Source: Myxococcota bacterium (GTDB taxonomy: Bacteria; Myxococcota; JAJVIH01). From it: 36,202 nucleotides of DNA. Below, piece after piece: positions 6,170 through 15,512 of the stretch. The notes below the pieces were generated by a model that had not been told where the DNA came from, ran no database searches, and saw nothing but the letters and a program-made list of their open reading frames with translations. Both the position numbers and the translations under genes were made by a program. Where the stretch lies: positions 1 through 36,202 of the forward strand of contig JAJVIH010000048.1 in assembly GCA_022072125.1 (NCBI GenBank), in the 5' to 3' direction. Position 1 is the stretch's first letter. Every line of letters starts with the position of its first letter.

Positions 6170-8857
6170 TCAGTTCTTGAGAGCCTTGTCAATGACGGTC
6201 TTGAAGTTGTCGAAGGGCACCGCGCCGACAATGCGCTCTCCGTTGACGAAGAAGGTCGGGGTGCCGTCGGCGCCCACGGTTCCCGCCATGGCGGTGTCCT
6301 TGTCCACGAACTCGGCGAGTTTGGGATCGGCGATGTCCTTGCTGAACTTGCCCAAGTCAAGCCCGAGTTCCTGGGCGTAGCGTTTCAGATCGTCGTCGCT
6401 GAGTGCCCGCTGGTTGTCGAACAGCTTGTCGTGGTACTCCCAGAACTTGCCCTGGCGGTGGGCGGCCATGGCCGCGATGGCGGCGGGCTTGGCGCGATCA
6501 TGGAAGCCCAGCGGCAGGTGCTTGAAGATCATCCGCACCTTGCCCGCGTAGGCTTTCTTGATCTCGTTCATGGTGTTCTTGCCGCGGTTGCAGAAGGGGC
6601 ACTGGAAGTCGGAGAAGACCACCAGCGTGACCTTGGCGTTCGCGGGGCCCAGCGCGGGCGAACCCTCGAACTGGTTGGGCTTGAACTCCACTTTCGCCGC
6701 GGGAGGATCATCCCCGCCGCCAGCCGGCGCGGCGGCGGCGGCGCTCTTCTTGTTCTCATCGCAGGCGCGCTTGTAGAGGTCTTTCGCCCCGCCCGCCTTG
6801 ATGAGTTTGTCGGCCAGTTCGAGTTGCTTGTCGATCTCCGCCTTGAACGACTCAAACGGACGCGCGCCGGAAACCTTGACGCCGTTGATGAAGAACGCCG
6901 GGGTGCCGGTGGCGCCGACAGTGCCCGCGTATTCCTTGTCCTGGGAGACCGCGGCGGCGAAGGTCTTCTTGTCGAGATCGCCCTGGAAACGGCCCATGTT
7001 CAGGCCCAGTTCCTTCGCCAGTTCAATGTATTTGTCGCGGCTGAGCTGGGCGCTGTTCTCGAAGAGTTTGTCGTGGTACTGCCAGAACTTGCCCTGGGCG
7101 TGCGCCGCCATGGCCGCTTCGGCGGCGGGCGCCGCGTTCGGGTGGAAATCCAGCGGCAGGTGGCGGAAGGCGATCCGCACCTTGTCGCCGTAGGTCTCCT
7201 GAATCTTCTTCAGGGTGGGCACCACGCGCGAGCAGAAGGGGCACTGGAAGTCGCTGAATTCGACAATCGTCACCAGCGCGTTCGCGGGGCCCTTGGTGGG
7301 GGTATGGGCCGGGACATCCGGGCAACCCACTTCCACCGCCGGGGCGCGCGGACGTTCGGGGTCGGGGGCCTTCTTGTTGGCTTCCAGACGCTCCTTCAGG
7401 GCGACATCGAAGGATTTGCCGGCGTCGCGGAGCTTCTTCATTTCCGCGAGTTCGGCGTCCACCGCCGCCTTGAAGCTGGTGAACGGCTGGGCGCCGGACA
7501 CATGCTTGCCATTCACAAAGCTGGCCGGCGTGCCCGAAGCGCCGACGCGGCCCGCCATCTTTTCATCGGCGTCCACGTAGTCCTTGAGCATGGAGGAAGA
7601 CAGATCGGCGTTGAACTTGTCCATGTTCAAGCCCAGTTCCTGGGCGTAACGCTTGAGGTCGTCGTCGCCCAGGGCGCGCTGGTTGGCGAAGAGTTTGTCA
7701 TGGTACTCCCAGAACTTGCCCTGCAGGCCGGCGGCGTGGGCGGCGATGGCGGCGGGCTTGGCGCGGTCATGAAATCCCAGGGGCAGATTGCGCCACACCA
7801 CCTTCACGTCCTTCGGGTACTCGTTCAGGACCTGGGTCAGCGTCGGTTCGACCCGGCTGCAGAAGGGGCATTGGAAGTCGCTGAACAACTGGATCACGAT
7901 GCTGGCGTCCCGCGCTCCCTTCCACGGCGCGTCGCCGACATATTCCAGTCCGGCGCTTTCAGGCGGCGGAGTCATGCGTCCGCCCTGACCGCCGCTGGAC
8001 TTGAAGGAATTGTCCACCACGGACGGAGCGGAAGGCTGAGAGGGCTGGGGGGCGGCCGCTTCCTTTTTGCCGGAATCCCCGGACGGCGTGTTGAACTGGC
8101 CATTGCGGATGATGCGGTCGTACAGGGCGGTTTTGGCCAGGCCCTTGTTGTCCTTCAGGATTTTCTCCGCCTTGGCGATCTGCGCCTGCACGCGGGTCTT
8201 GAATTCCTCATAGGGCTGGGCGCCGCTCATCTTGACGCCATTGATGAAGAAGGTGGGGGTCGAATTGACGCCCAAGGCCTCCGCTTCCTTCTTGTCGTCC
8301 TCGATCCAGCTCTTCCACTTCGAGCTGTCGAGATCGGCCTTGAATTTTTCGACGTTCAGGCCCAGTTCGCCGGCGTAGCGGATCAGATCATCCTTGCCGA
8401 TGGCTTTCTGGTTGGCGAACAGCTTGTCGTGATATTCCCAGAATTTTCCCTGGGCGTGCGCCGCCAGCGAGGCCTCGCCAGCCAGTTGCGCGTGTGGATG
8501 AAAGCTCAGGGGAAAATGTTTGAAGGCCACCCGGATTTTTCCGGAAAATTCCCGCTCCAATTGCTGGAGGGTGGGCGAGACCCGGCTGCAGAAGGGACAC
8601 TCAAACTCGCTGAACTCGACGATGGTCACCAGGGCGTCGGAGGGGCCTTTGACCGGGGCCCGGCCCAGCGCCGCGCGGAAGACATCCGGATCGGCGGCCG
8701 CCGCCTCTTCAATACGGGATGGAGATGCGGACGAGGGTGCGTTTTCGACCTTGATTTGGCTGGCGCGTCCAATGAAGAAGCTGACGCCAATGGCCACCAG
8801 GATCGCAAACCCCCATACGAGGGACTTGCCGCTGTCTTGATTCGAAGGAGCTGACAT
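6170..8857 (-). CDS. Membrane-anchored protein with four tandem DsbA-like thioredoxin domains
   Basis: An 895-residue protein with one N-terminal membrane anchor (about residues 12-31) and four DsbA-family domains facing the periplasm. Each has a CPFC redox centre (Cys87/90, 330/333, 539/542, 753/756), the segment 'GKFW.YHDKLF', and a cis-Pro motif ([36 protein letters not shown]). Linkers rich in Ala, Pro, Ser and Gly separate them (about 260-300, 495-520 and 700-725). Two extra cysteines (512 and 699) lie in linker regions. Single-domain relatives are about 200-280 residues. The likely role is disulfide formation or isomerisation in exported proteins. The ATG at 8857 is preferred over an in-frame GTG at 8866 because AGGTGG is correctly spaced before it. 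No DsbB partner is visible. Confidence 0.93.
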   Translation of the reverse strand: MSAPSNQDSGKSLVWGFAILVAIGVSFFIGRASQIKVENAPSSASPSRIEEAAAADPDVFRAALGRAPVKGPSDALVTIVEFSEFECPFCSRVSPTLQQLEREFSGKIRVAFKHFPLSFHPHAQLAGEASLAAHAQGKFWEYHDKLFANQKAIGKDDLIRYAGELGLNVEKFKADLDSSKWKSWIEDDKKEAEALGVNSTPTFFINGVKMSGAQPYEEFKTRVQAQIAKAEKILKDNKGLAKTALYDRIIRNGQFNTPSGDSGKKEAAAPQPSQPSAPSVVDNSFKSSGGQGGRMTPPPESAGLEYVGDAPWKGARDASIVIQLFSDFQCPFCSRVEPTLTQVLNEYPKDVKVVWRNLPLGFHDRAKPAAIAAHAAGLQGKFWEYHDKLFANQRALGDDDLKRYAQELGLNMDKFNADLSSSMLKDYVDADEKMAGRVGASGTPASFVNGKHVSGAQPFTSFKAAVDAELAEMKKLRDAGKSFDVALKERLEANKKAPDPERPRAPAVEVGCPDVPAHTPTKGPANALVTIVEFSDFQCPFCSRVVPTLKKIQETYGDKVRIAFRHLPLDFHPNAAPAAEAAMAAHAQGKFWQYHDKLFENSAQLSRDKYIELAKELGLNMGRFQGDLDKKTFAAAVSQDKEYAGTVGATGTPAFFINGVKVSGARPFESFKAEIDKQLELADKLIKAGGAKDLYKRACDENKKSAAAAAPAGGGDDPPAAKVEFKPNQFEGSPALGPANAKVTLVVFSDFQCPFCNRGKNTMNEIKKAYAGKVRMIFKHLPLGFHDRAKPAAIAAMAAHRQGKFWEYHDKLFDNQRALSDDDLKRYAQELGLDLGKFSKDIADPKLAEFVDKDTAMAGTVGADGTPTFFVNGERIVGAVPFDNFKTVIDKALKN

Positions 8858-8907
8858 GGGAACCACCTGAGAGGACGTTGTGTAACCCGTTGGATGATGG
8901 GCAATAC

Positions 8908-8992
8908 TGGTGCCGAAGGCCGGACTCGAACCGGCACGGGTTTCCCCACACGCCCCTCAAACGTGCGTGTCTACCAATTCCACCACTTCGGC
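8908..8992 (-). tRNA. leuU: tRNA-Leu (anticodon GAG)
   Basis: Read on the minus strand, the acceptor stem is GCCGAAG/CTTCGGC. The D-arm is GTGGAATTGGTAGAC and the anticodon loop is TTGAGGG (anticodon GAG). A long class II variable arm follows, then T-arm GCCGG TTCGAGT CCGGC and an encoded CCA end (8910-8908). The long variable arm and GAG anticodon identify it as leucine. It lies directly downstream of secG, as leuU does in E. coli. Its own promoter is likely at 9053-9080. Confidence 0.95.
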
Positions 8993-9052
8993 GACCTGGT
9001 CCGCTGCATGGCGCTGGCGTTTTGTGAACGCCTCCGCCAGCAACGGGAGGTG

Positions 9053-9080
9053 AACATACGCATTCCGGAACAGTTTTCAA
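9053..9080 (-). promoter_or_regulatory. Putative promoter for tRNA-Leu
   Basis: TTGAAA (9080-9075), a 16-base spacer and TATGTT (9058-9053), about 60 bases before the tRNA 5' end. The -10 and spacing match the putative secG promoter. Confidence 0.4.
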
Positions 9081-9082
9081 GT

Positions 9083-9105
9083 CCCCCTTCAGACACATCA
9101 GGGGG
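9083..9105 (-). terminator. Possible weak terminator hairpin at the end of secG
   Basis: A CCCCCT/AGGGGG stem (6 bases, 11-base loop) overlaps the secG stop codon and is followed on the minus strand by ACTTGAAAAC. There is no real T-run; read-through into the tRNA is possible. Confidence 0.3.
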
Positions 9106-9475
9106 ATGAAGACCCGCCGCCAGTACCCGCGGCGCCCGGTGAGGTTCCGGTCGCCGGCGCCTCGCCCTGGACGGGCGCGGCCTCCTTGGGCGCTTCGGCG
9201 GCCGATTCCTTCTCCTTGGCTTCGGCGGCTTTCTTGAGGGAATCCTCTTCCAGGGTTCCGGAAGAATTGATTTTGGTCAGCGCCATGGAGGAGATGAAAA
9301 ACAGGGCCGCCAGCACCACGGTCGCCTTGCCCAGCACCGGCACGGCGCCGCGCGGGCCAAAAACCGTGGAGCCGCCCAAGGCGCCCAGGCCGCCATCCTT
9401 GCCGGGCTGAAGCAGCACCACGACCACAATCAGCAGGGCGACAATCACATGAAACGCGGTGAAGAGGGTTTCCAT
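9098..9475 (-). CDS. secG: Preprotein translocase subunit SecG
   Basis: A 125-residue inner-membrane protein of the SecYEG channel. It has two hydrophobic helices (about residues 5-22 and 52-70) joined by the conserved SecG loop '[16 protein letters not shown]', followed by '[15 protein letters not shown]'. The C-terminal 50 residues are a low-complexity, Ala/Glu/Lys then Gly/Ser-rich tail, as is common in SecG. The start at 9475 (METLF...) is chosen because AAGGATCAGG lies just upstream and the family N-terminus starts there; an upstream in-frame extension has no such support. tRNA-Leu(GAG) follows in the same direction. Confidence 0.93.
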   Translation of the reverse strand: METLFTAFHVIVALLIVVVVLLQPGKDGGLGALGGSTVFGPRGAVPVLGKATVVLAALFFISSMALTKINSSGTLEEDSLKKAAEAKEKESAAEAPKEAAPVQGEAPATGTSPGAAGTGGGSSSP

Positions 9476-9508
9476 TGAAACCTGATCCTTGCAAAAAACA
9501 GGGCGCGA

Positions 9509-9536
9509 AACATACCCCGAATCCACTTCGAGTCAA
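9509..9536 (-). promoter_or_regulatory. Putative secG promoter
   Basis: TTGACT (9536-9531), a 16-base spacer and TATGTT (9514-9509), about 35 bases before the secG start codon. Confidence 0.45.
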
Positions 9537-9606
9537 GTCTCGCGCCCGGATGCGGTCTTCCGGGGCGGCGCGGCGGACGCCGTTCGCCCTGTGAACCGGC
9601 CCGTGA

Positions 9607-10044
9607 TTACTGCTGGAGCTTCTGCACGTAGGCGACCACGTTGCGGATCTGCGTATCCGACAACACGCCTCCCCACGCCGCCATGACGGAGGATTTGCCC
9701 ACCGACGCGCCGCCTTCCTTGACCACCTTGAAGATATGGTCGGCGGTCATCGCCTTGCCTTCCGGCGAGTTGAACACGCGCGGCTTCGGATTCAGCGCGG
9801 CGGCGCCCGGTCCGTCTCCAGCGCCAGTCGCGCCGTGGCAGGTCATGCAATATTGCTCGTAGACCTTTTTGCCGGCCTCCGGATTGGCGGCGGCAGGGGC
9901 CGCGGCGGGCGCCTCCGCGGCGGCGGGAGCAGCGGCCGGAGCTGGAGCAGCAGCGGGCGCCTGGGGCGCGGGCTCGGATTTGGAGCAGGCTGCCGCCAGA
10001 ATAACGGCCATGGCGGAGAGAACAATACTCAACGAACGGCTCAT
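9607..10044 (-). CDS. Lipid-anchored mono-haem cytochrome c with Ala/Pro linker
   Basis: A 145-residue electron carrier. The signal peptide ends in a lipobox (LAAAC, Cys20). An almost pure Ala/Pro/Glu linker (about residues 24-55) then spaces the haem domain from the membrane. The haem site is CMTCH (Cys66, Cys69, His70), and Met121 in '[10 protein letters not shown]' is the probable distal ligand. The pattern '[12 protein letters not shown]' and the C-terminal helix '[12 protein letters not shown]' fit class I cytochrome c. The start is fixed by AGGAGGAG a few bases upstream; an in-frame extension to about 10980 is a shadow. The partner oxidase or reductase is not in the window. Confidence 0.93.
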   Translation of the reverse strand: MSRSLSIVLSAMAVILAAACSKSEPAPQAPAAAPAPAAAPAAAEAPAAAPAAANPEAGKKVYEQYCMTCHGATGAGDGPGAAALNPKPRVFNSPEGKAMTADHIFKVVKEGGASVGKSSVMAAWGGVLSDTQIRNVVAYVQKLQQ

Positions 10045-10362
10045 GAAAACTCCTCCTGTTTGGCGCGGGTTCAACGCCGCGCGAATCATAGTGCCGCGCG
10101 ATATTTCCCACAAGCGCGTTAACTCACGGACGGGCGTGTTTTCCGGCCCTCCCGGTGGAAATTTTCCCCATTCCGGCGCCTTTTCCGCGCTCGCCCCGGA
10201 TATCCGGCCCTTTTGTACCGGTTTGAAACCCAGCGGCGGTTCGCGCGGCGAACGCGCCCCGTGGGCCGCGAAACCGCGCCGCCATTCCGGAAATCCCACT
10301 CCCCGCAACCCATCCCGGCCGGATGCTTGCCTTCCGGACGCCGCTGACGCAGGTTTCCCGCC
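10045..10362. other. Divergent intergenic region between cytochrome c and the unknown + strand gene
   Basis: It holds the cytochrome c promoter (10085-10113). It also contains a 12-base perfect palindrome (CCGGATATCCGG, about 10197) and a small stem GTTCGC/GCGAAC (about 10237). I see no clear promoter for the + strand gene and no extra gene. Confidence 0.5.
10085..10113 (-). promoter_or_regulatory. Putative promoter of the cytochrome c gene
   Basis: TTGTGG (10113-10108), a 17-base spacer and TATGAT (10090-10085, five of six consensus bases), about 40 bases before the start codon. Confidence 0.45.
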
Positions 10363-11322
10363 ATGCGTGCGCTGGAAAAGCTCCAGGGTGATCTCCATTA
10401 CCAGATGGATGAACTGAATCTGCTGTCGCTTGGGCATGGCCCCATGCGGCTCATCCGCTGGGTGGATTACCGTCCGGAACAACGGCTGGCGGGCGCTCCC
10501 CTGCTTCCCATGGAGGAATTCGGCGGAGAGCGCGAAATCCGGTGGATCGAGATCAGCGCCAGCGGCGTACGGCGTCTGGATCTGCCCCCCGCCGATGAAC
10601 ATTCGCCGCGCTCCCTGATTGCGGGCCTGCCCCTTGAAGGCCCGGTGCATCATCCCATGAACGGCGGGCTTTCCATGAACGCGCCAGGCCGGGGGGATCC
10701 CCATCTGCAAATCAATGGAACCGTGGTGGGACGCACGCGCTGGATCGCGGCCGGCAAATGGTTGTCCGCCTTCACCTTTCATGGCGGAGGACGTTTTTCC
10801 CTGGGAACCGGAAGCGAGGTTCCCGCCGCGCTCCCTTGCGCCATCCTGCCGCAGCGTTTCCGGGGCGGCAGCGTGCCGCTCGACGTGCATGGCGGATTGA
10901 GCAGCCGCTGGCATTGGGACTGGGTGGCCTGGGAAAACGAACAAGGCAACGTGCAATCGGCGGCGGTGTTCGCCCTGCAACCCTGGTGGCGATCCCTGCG
11001 GGTGTTGAGAACCTCGCTGGTGATCCCCGGAGTGGGCGCTTTTTCAGGCGGTCCGGAGAGCGGCGCGTTTGAATACGCCCGCGCCGGACGGTTCTGGCAA
11101 TCCAGCCTGTGGCGAAGCGGCTTCCACCTGGCCTACCGCGCCACGCCGGCGGGAGAATTTCCAACCGGCGAGGGATCGGCGCTCATCGCCACCGACGTGG
11201 AGGTGGAGATCCGTTCAATGGATGGGCCGCCGCGGCGATATTCCGGACGCGGCTTCAGCCGCATTGGCGCGGGTTGCCGCCGCTGGCTCATGCGGCTGCC
11301 CGCGGCTCAAACGCGGCGGTAA
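10363..11322 (+). CDS. Uncharacterised Trp-rich protein, possibly lipocalin-like
   Basis: A 319-residue protein I cannot assign firmly. It has no signal peptide and no membrane helix. It is unusually rich in Trp, Gly and Arg, with alternating hydrophobic stretches suggesting beta-strands. A segment near residue 185 ([14 protein letters not shown]) resembles the 'H.WDW..L...DG' signature of AttH/CrtC and DUF2804-type lipocalin-like enzymes. That similarity was noticed by eye only. The ribosome site before the ATG at 10363 is weak (GCAGG about 10 bases upstream), so the start is uncertain. It runs convergent with lexA, and the two genes overlap by 16 bases at their 3' ends with no room for a terminator. 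Confidence 0.65.
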   Translation: MRALEKLQGDLHYQMDELNLLSLGHGPMRLIRWVDYRPEQRLAGAPLLPMEEFGGEREIRWIEISASGVRRLDLPPADEHSPRSLIAGLPLEGPVHHPMNGGLSMNAPGRGDPHLQINGTVVGRTRWIAAGKWLSAFTFHGGGRFSLGTGSEVPAALPCAILPQRFRGGSVPLDVHGGLSSRWHWDWVAWENEQGNVQSAAVFALQPWWRSLRVLRTSLVIPGVGAFSGGPESGAFEYARAGRFWQSSLWRSGFHLAYRATPAGEFPTGEGSALIATDVEVEIRSMDGPPRRYSGRGFSRIGAGCRRWLMRLPAAQTRR

Positions 11323-11972
11323 ATCCCCACGACCGTTCCCAGAATCTGGGTGTCGCGGAACTGATCGCGGGAGACGTAAATTGGTTTCATGGCGCTGTTG
11401 GCCGGCTGGAAGCGGACCCGGTCGCGTTCCGGATAAAACCGCTTGACCGTCGCTTCGCCCTCGATCATCGCCACCACGATTTCGCCGGGTTCGGCCTGGG
11501 GCTGCTTTTTCACGAACACGTAGTCGCCATCGAAGATGCCGTCCTCGATCATGGAGTTGCCCGCCACGCGCAGGGCGAAAACCTTCTTGTTGGGGCCCAG
11601 GAAGAATGAATCCACCCGCACGGTGTCGGAGATATTTTCCTCCGCCAGGATGGGCGCGCCCGCCGCCACCTTGCCCAGCACCGGCACATCCACCATCGCG
11701 TCGCCGCGCCGGATTTTGCCCTTGACCATCATGTCCTTCGGCACGATGGCGCGGGACTTCAGCTCTTCGCGCGCGAGGTAGCCTTTGCGCGTCAACGCCT
11801 TGAGATGATCATTGACGCCGTTGGTCGAACGGATGCCCATGTAATTGCCGATTTCGCGGATGGTCGGCGGGTATCCATGCTTTTCAATGGATGACCGGAT
11901 GAAATCCAGCACCTTGCGCTGGCGTTCGGTCAGTTCTGCCCCTTCCAGATCACGCGGCCCTGATTTGCTCAT
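11307..11972 (-). CDS. lexA: LexA SOS repressor / self-cleaving protease
   Basis: A 221-residue transcriptional repressor of DNA-damage genes. The N-terminal winged helix (about 12-75) contains '[12 protein letters not shown]' and the recognition-helix region '[25 protein letters not shown]'. The autocleavage bond is Ala104-Gly105 in 'VAAGAP'. The catalytic dyad is Ser140 ('GNSMIEDGI') and Lys177 ('EATVKRFY'). Length and all catalytic residues are normal for the family. The ribosome site GGAGG lies before the ATG at 11972. Upstream, paired operator half-sites overlap the promoter, indicating self-regulation. The 3' end overlaps the convergent + strand gene. Confidence 0.97.
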   Translation of the reverse strand: MSKSGPRDLEGAELTERQRKVLDFIRSSIEKHGYPPTIREIGNYMGIRSTNGVNDHLKALTRKGYLAREELKSRAIVPKDMMVKGKIRRGDAMVDVPVLGKVAAGAPILAEENISDTVRVDSFFLGPNKKVFALRVAGNSMIEDGIFDGDYVFVKKQPQAEPGEIVVAMIEGEATVKRFYPERDRVRFQPANSAMKPIYVSRDQFRDTQILGTVVGIYRRV

Positions 11973-11990
11973 GGCGAAACCTCCATCTGT

Positions 11991-12025
11991 CCTTGTGTAT
12001 AGCTGAACAAGGGTTTCACCTGCAA
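11991..12025 (-). promoter_or_regulatory. lexA promoter with overlapping candidate SOS operator
   Basis: TTGCAG (12025-12020), an 18-base spacer and TATACA (12001-11996). An inverted repeat CCTTGT-N10-ACAAGG (12012-11991) overlaps the -10. The 17 bases at 12018-12002 match 14 positions of the Myxococcus-type LexA box (CTRHAMRYBYGTTCAGS), including the full GTTCAG core. The true operator cannot be decided from one site. Confidence 0.55.
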
Positions 12026-12155
12026 GCGCGTCACCCGCGAATTCATCTCAATCATGTCAATTCTGCGGGAGACGGGGGCTTTCCACGGTGTGAACACGCC
12101 CCACCCGCCGGCGCGCGCCCACCGCACGGGGCCGCTCTCCACCGGCCGGATGGAT

Positions 12156-14591
12156 TCACGTCAGGGTGACCGGGTCCACGTCGGCGATCAGGCGCACTCC
12201 GGATGGAAAACCCTTTTCGCCACTGGCGGAGAGGCCCGCGCGCGCGGCGTCCCGCACCGCCCTGGAAGACTCTCCCTTGATCAACACGTGGTAACGGTAA
12301 CGCCCCTTCAACCGCAACATGGACGCGGGGGTGGGCGGCAACACTTCGAGTTTGCCGGAGGCGAAAGCGCCGGCCCGTTGATGGGCCAGGCGGGCGGCGT
12401 CGAGAGCGCGTTCCTCCAGCACCGCCGTGGCCTCCAGCAGGGCGAGGCGCGTCCACGGGGGATAATGGGGTTCTTCCCGGCTCTCCAGTTCGATTTTGTA
12501 AAACGATTCGTAGTCGGCGCGGCGTCCGGTCTCCACCGCGTAGAAATCCGGGTTCAGGGTCTGCACCACCACGCGCCCGGGTTTTTCTCCGCGGCCCGCC
12601 CGGCCCGAGACCTGCGTCAGCAACTGGAACAGGCGCTCGGCGTTGCGGAAATCCGGCGAACTGAGGCCGATATCCGCCGCCAGCACGCCCACCAGCGTGA
12701 CATGGGGAAAGTCATGGCCCTTGGCGACCATCTGGGTTCCGGTGAGGATATCCAGTTCGCGCCGCTCAAAACGTTGGAGCAGTTCGCCCAGGCTGCCCTT
12801 GCGGCGGGTGGAGTCCCGGTCCAGGCGGCCGACGCGCGCCGAGGGAAACAGGTCCTTGAGCAGTTCGTCCACGCGCTGGGTGCCATGGCCCAACAGGCCG
12901 ATGCGCGCGCTGCCGCAGGCGGGACAACGCATGGGCAGGCCTGTTTCGTATCCGCAGTAGTGGCATTTCATCAGACCGGTTTCGCGGTGCCAGACAAGGC
13001 CCACCGAACAGCGCGGGCACTGGTGGCGGTAGCCGCACGTGCGTTCGCGGCACATCACCTGCGGCGCATATCCGCGGCGGTTGATGAAGAGGATGCTCTG
13101 CCCGCCCTGCCGCAGGTTTTCCTCCAGCGCGTCGCGCAGCCGCCGCCCGATGGGTGAATCGTTGTCATCCGGCTCCGCGCGCATGTCCACCACTTCCACC
13201 TCCGGCAAACGCCCGCCGCCCGTGCGTCCGGGCATGCACAGCCGCGTCAGCTTGCCCAGATCGCAGTTGCGCCGGGTTTCAATGGAGGGCGTGGCGCTGC
13301 CCAGCACCACCACGGCGCCGGACTGCGAGCCGCGCACCAGCGCCAGATCGCGCGCGTGATAGCGGAAATGATCTTCCTGCTTGTACGAAGACTCATGCTC
13401 CTCATCCACGATGATGAGCCCCAGCCCGCGCACCGGCGCGAAGATGGCGGATCGCGCCCCCGCCACCACCTGCGCGCGCGCGGTGCGGGCGCGCTCCCAT
13501 TCGTCGTAACGCTCGCCCTCCGCCAGGCTGGAGTGCAAAACCGCCACCTGATCGCCGAACCTTCCGCGCAACAGCGCCGTGAGCCGGGGCGTCAGGGCGA
13601 TCTCAGGAACCAGAAACAGCACGCCGTTTCCCCGCGCCAGGGCGGCTTCCGCCGCGCGCAGATACACCTCGGTTTTTCCCGATCCGGTGACTCCCTGCAG
13701 CAGGAAGCCCTGGTATTTTCCCGCCGCCAGCGCCTGTGTGACGGCGTCCAGCGCCTGTTGCTGGTGAGGGGTGAGCACGCGGCCCTGCTCCGCGGGAATG
13801 GCGGCGGCGTATTCCGGCGCGCGGAACTGGCGCAACTCCGCGAACCGCACCAGACCGCATTTCTCCAGGCCCTTCAGGGCCGTGCGCGCGGCGGCGGCGC
13901 CACCCGTGATCGCGCTGACCGGAACGGGCGGGACATGCTGCTCCACAAGCTGTTTCCACAGGCGGAACTGCGCGGGCTTTTTCGCCAGCAGGGCGGCGGC
14001 CCGTTCGTCCGCCGGGCTCCATTCCGCGTGCATGACATGCAATTCCCCCGCGCCGCCTTCCGGCGCGGCGGCGAAGCGGTTGACCAGACCGCGCTGGTGC
14101 AGGCGCAGAACCACGCCATCCACGTCCACGTCCTTGATCTTGCGCCGCAGCCCCGCCACGGAGGCCGATTTATTCTCCGGAATCGCCGACAACACCGCCT
14201 GTTCGCTGTCGCGGCGCCCGCCCAACAGCCTGGCGGCGCGGCCTGCGTCCGTGAGTTCGACGTGGATGCGCGATTCCCGGGCCATGCCCGGCGGCAGGGC
14301 GGTTTCCAGCACGTCGCCCAGGGGCCACAGGTAGTATTGCGCCGCCCACTGGAGGAAATTCATCATGTCCGGGGCAAAGGCGGGCTCATCGTCCAGCAGG
14401 CGGGTCAACTCGCGCACGCCGCGAATCACCGGTGATCGTGCGCTCAGTTCGACCACCACCCCGGTCAGCTTGCGCGCGCCGAACGGGACTTCGGCGCGCA
14501 TGCCCGCCTTGATCCGCGCGCGCAAGGGCGCCGGGACGAGGTAGGTGAACGGGGCGGCGTGCGGTCCGGGGATGGCGACCTGTGCGTACAT
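12156..14591 (-). CDS. priA: Primosomal protein N' (PriA replication-restart helicase)
   Basis: An 811-residue 3'-5' DNA helicase that restarts stalled replication forks. The N-terminal 3'-end-binding domain begins 'VAIPGPHAAPFTYLVP' and includes 'VPFGARKLTGVVV'. The helicase core has Walker A GVTGSGKT (about 300-307), motif II DEEH (396-399), 'GSATPS' and 'GTQMVAKGHDFPHVTLVGVL'. The zinc-binding insertion carries eight cysteines (514, 519, 525, 528, 543, 546, 556, 559). Length is within the usual range. The ribosome site before the ATG at 14591 is weak. It lies upstream of lexA in the same direction with about 180 bases between them, and downstream of lptB with a gap of similar size. A DNA-repair pairing with lexA is plausible but not shown. 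Confidence 0.96.
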   Translation of the reverse strand: MYAQVAIPGPHAAPFTYLVPAPLRARIKAGMRAEVPFGARKLTGVVVELSARSPVIRGVRELTRLLDDEPAFAPDMMNFLQWAAQYYLWPLGDVLETALPPGMARESRIHVELTDAGRAARLLGGRRDSEQAVLSAIPENKSASVAGLRRKIKDVDVDGVVLRLHQRGLVNRFAAAPEGGAGELHVMHAEWSPADERAAALLAKKPAQFRLWKQLVEQHVPPVPVSAITGGAAAARTALKGLEKCGLVRFAELRQFRAPEYAAAIPAEQGRVLTPHQQQALDAVTQALAAGKYQGFLLQGVTGSGKTEVYLRAAEAALARGNGVLFLVPEIALTPRLTALLRGRFGDQVAVLHSSLAEGERYDEWERARTARAQVVAGARSAIFAPVRGLGLIIVDEEHESSYKQEDHFRYHARDLALVRGSQSGAVVVLGSATPSIETRRNCDLGKLTRLCMPGRTGGGRLPEVEVVDMRAEPDDNDSPIGRRLRDALEENLRQGGQSILFINRRGYAPQVMCRERTCGYRHQCPRCSVGLVWHRETGLMKCHYCGYETGLPMRCPACGSARIGLLGHGTQRVDELLKDLFPSARVGRLDRDSTRRKGSLGELLQRFERRELDILTGTQMVAKGHDFPHVTLVGVLAADIGLSSPDFRNAERLFQLLTQVSGRAGRGEKPGRVVVQTLNPDFYAVETGRRADYESFYKIELESREEPHYPPWTRLALLEATAVLEERALDAARLAHQRAGAFASGKLEVLPPTPASMLRLKGRYRYHVLIKGESSRAVRDAARAGLSASGEKGFPSGVRLIADVDPVTLT

Positions 14592-14774
14592 CAGGCGCTG
14601 TGGATATCACGCGCCGCCCCGCGGGAAAACCGCGATGGAGTCCGCCGTTGGGCCCGGCTCCAGTTTCACGGGCCCGCGCGGCTCTTCACCCCCGGCGCGC
14701 GGCGCGGAAAGGGAGGTCACGAAATAACGGGGCGAGGCCGTACGGCCGGGCAATCCATTCAACATGAACGGCGG

Positions 14775-15512
14775 CTACCCCGCCCGATCGCCAAGATAGC
14801 GGGAGCGCGCGATGGGGCTCCGGCGAATCTCTTCCGGCGATCCTTCCGCCGCCGCCACGCCATCCGCCAGCAGCACCAGATAATCGCACAGGCGCAGGAG
14901 TTCCAGCGCGGAATGATCCGTGATCACCACCGCGGCCCCTTTGTCCGCCAGATTCCTCAACAGGCGCGCCAGATCATCCACCGCCAGCGGATCAATGGCG
15001 GCGAAGGGCTCGTCGAGCATGATCACCGAAGGCCGGCCCAGAAACAGGCGCGCCAGTTCCACGCGCCGGCGTTCCCCGCCAGACAACAGGGCGGATTTCC
15101 GGTCCGCGAGGGCGGACAGGCCAAATTCATCGAGCGCGGCGGCGATGCGCGCCGCCCTCTCCGCACGCGGGATTTTCAGCAGTTCCGCGGCGGCCTCCAG
15201 GTTGCCGCGCACGCTCAGGCCGCGGAACACGCTGGGCTCCTGCGGCAGGTAGCCAAGCCCGCGGCGCGCGCGTTCCGGCAGCCCCATGCGCGTCACATCC
15301 TCGCCGCCCATCAGGACCACGCCGGAATCCGCTCTCATCAGCCCCGCCGCGATGCGGAAACAGGTGGTTTTCCCCGCGCCGTTGGGGCCGAGAATGCCGG
15401 TGATTCGTCCGCGCCGCGCGGAAAAACCGGCGCCGCGCAGGACGGGCCTGCCGCCCAGCTTCACATGCAAATCCCGCGCGGCCAGGATGTCCGGATGATC
15501 AGGGCTGGCCAA
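14775..15512 (-). CDS. lptB: LPS export ABC transporter ATP-binding protein LptB
   Basis: A cytoplasmic ATPase of about 245 residues that powers LPS extraction from the inner membrane through LptFG, which are not in this window. It shows Walker A 'GPNGAGKTT', the family phrase 'RARRGLGYLPQEPSVFRGLSV', signature 'LSGGERRRVE', Walker B 'VIMLDEPFAAIDP' and H-loop 'ITDHSA'. The start is probably the TTG at 15512, with GGGGGA correctly spaced; an in-frame TTG at 15530 would add six residues but lacks a ribosome site. Either start lies inside the end of the upstream LptC-LptA gene, so the two are translationally coupled. Conserved lptA/C-lptB order supports the assignment. Confidence 0.93.
   Translation of the reverse strand: MASPDHPDILAARDLHVKLGGRPVLRGAGFSARRGRITGILGPNGAGKTTCFRIAAGLMRADSGVVLMGGEDVTRMGLPERARRGLGYLPQEPSVFRGLSVRGNLEAAAELLKIPRAERAARIAAALDEFGLSALADRKSALLSGGERRRVELARLFLGRPSVIMLDEPFAAIDPLAVDDLARLLRNLADKGAAVVITDHSALELLRLCDYLVLLADGVAAAEGSPEEIRRSPIARSRYLGDRAG

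Noticed and set aside
6431-8854. 807-codon open frame on the + strand opposite the four-domain DsbA gene
   Set aside because: It is a mirror of a GC-rich real gene. The minus strand has the CPFC motifs, membrane anchor and ribosome site; the + frame has no recognisable domain and is rich in Gly, Arg and Val.
10045-10980. Upstream extension of the cytochrome c frame, giving a 457-residue protein
   Set aside because: The lipoprotein signal peptide and AGGAGGAG fix the start at 10044; the extension is antisense to the unknown + strand gene.
14592-14774. Possible small gene or regulatory RNA between lptB and priA
   Set aside because: There is only a 12-base palindrome (GGCCGTACGGCC, near 14739) and short frames without ribosome sites; nothing firm supports a gene.
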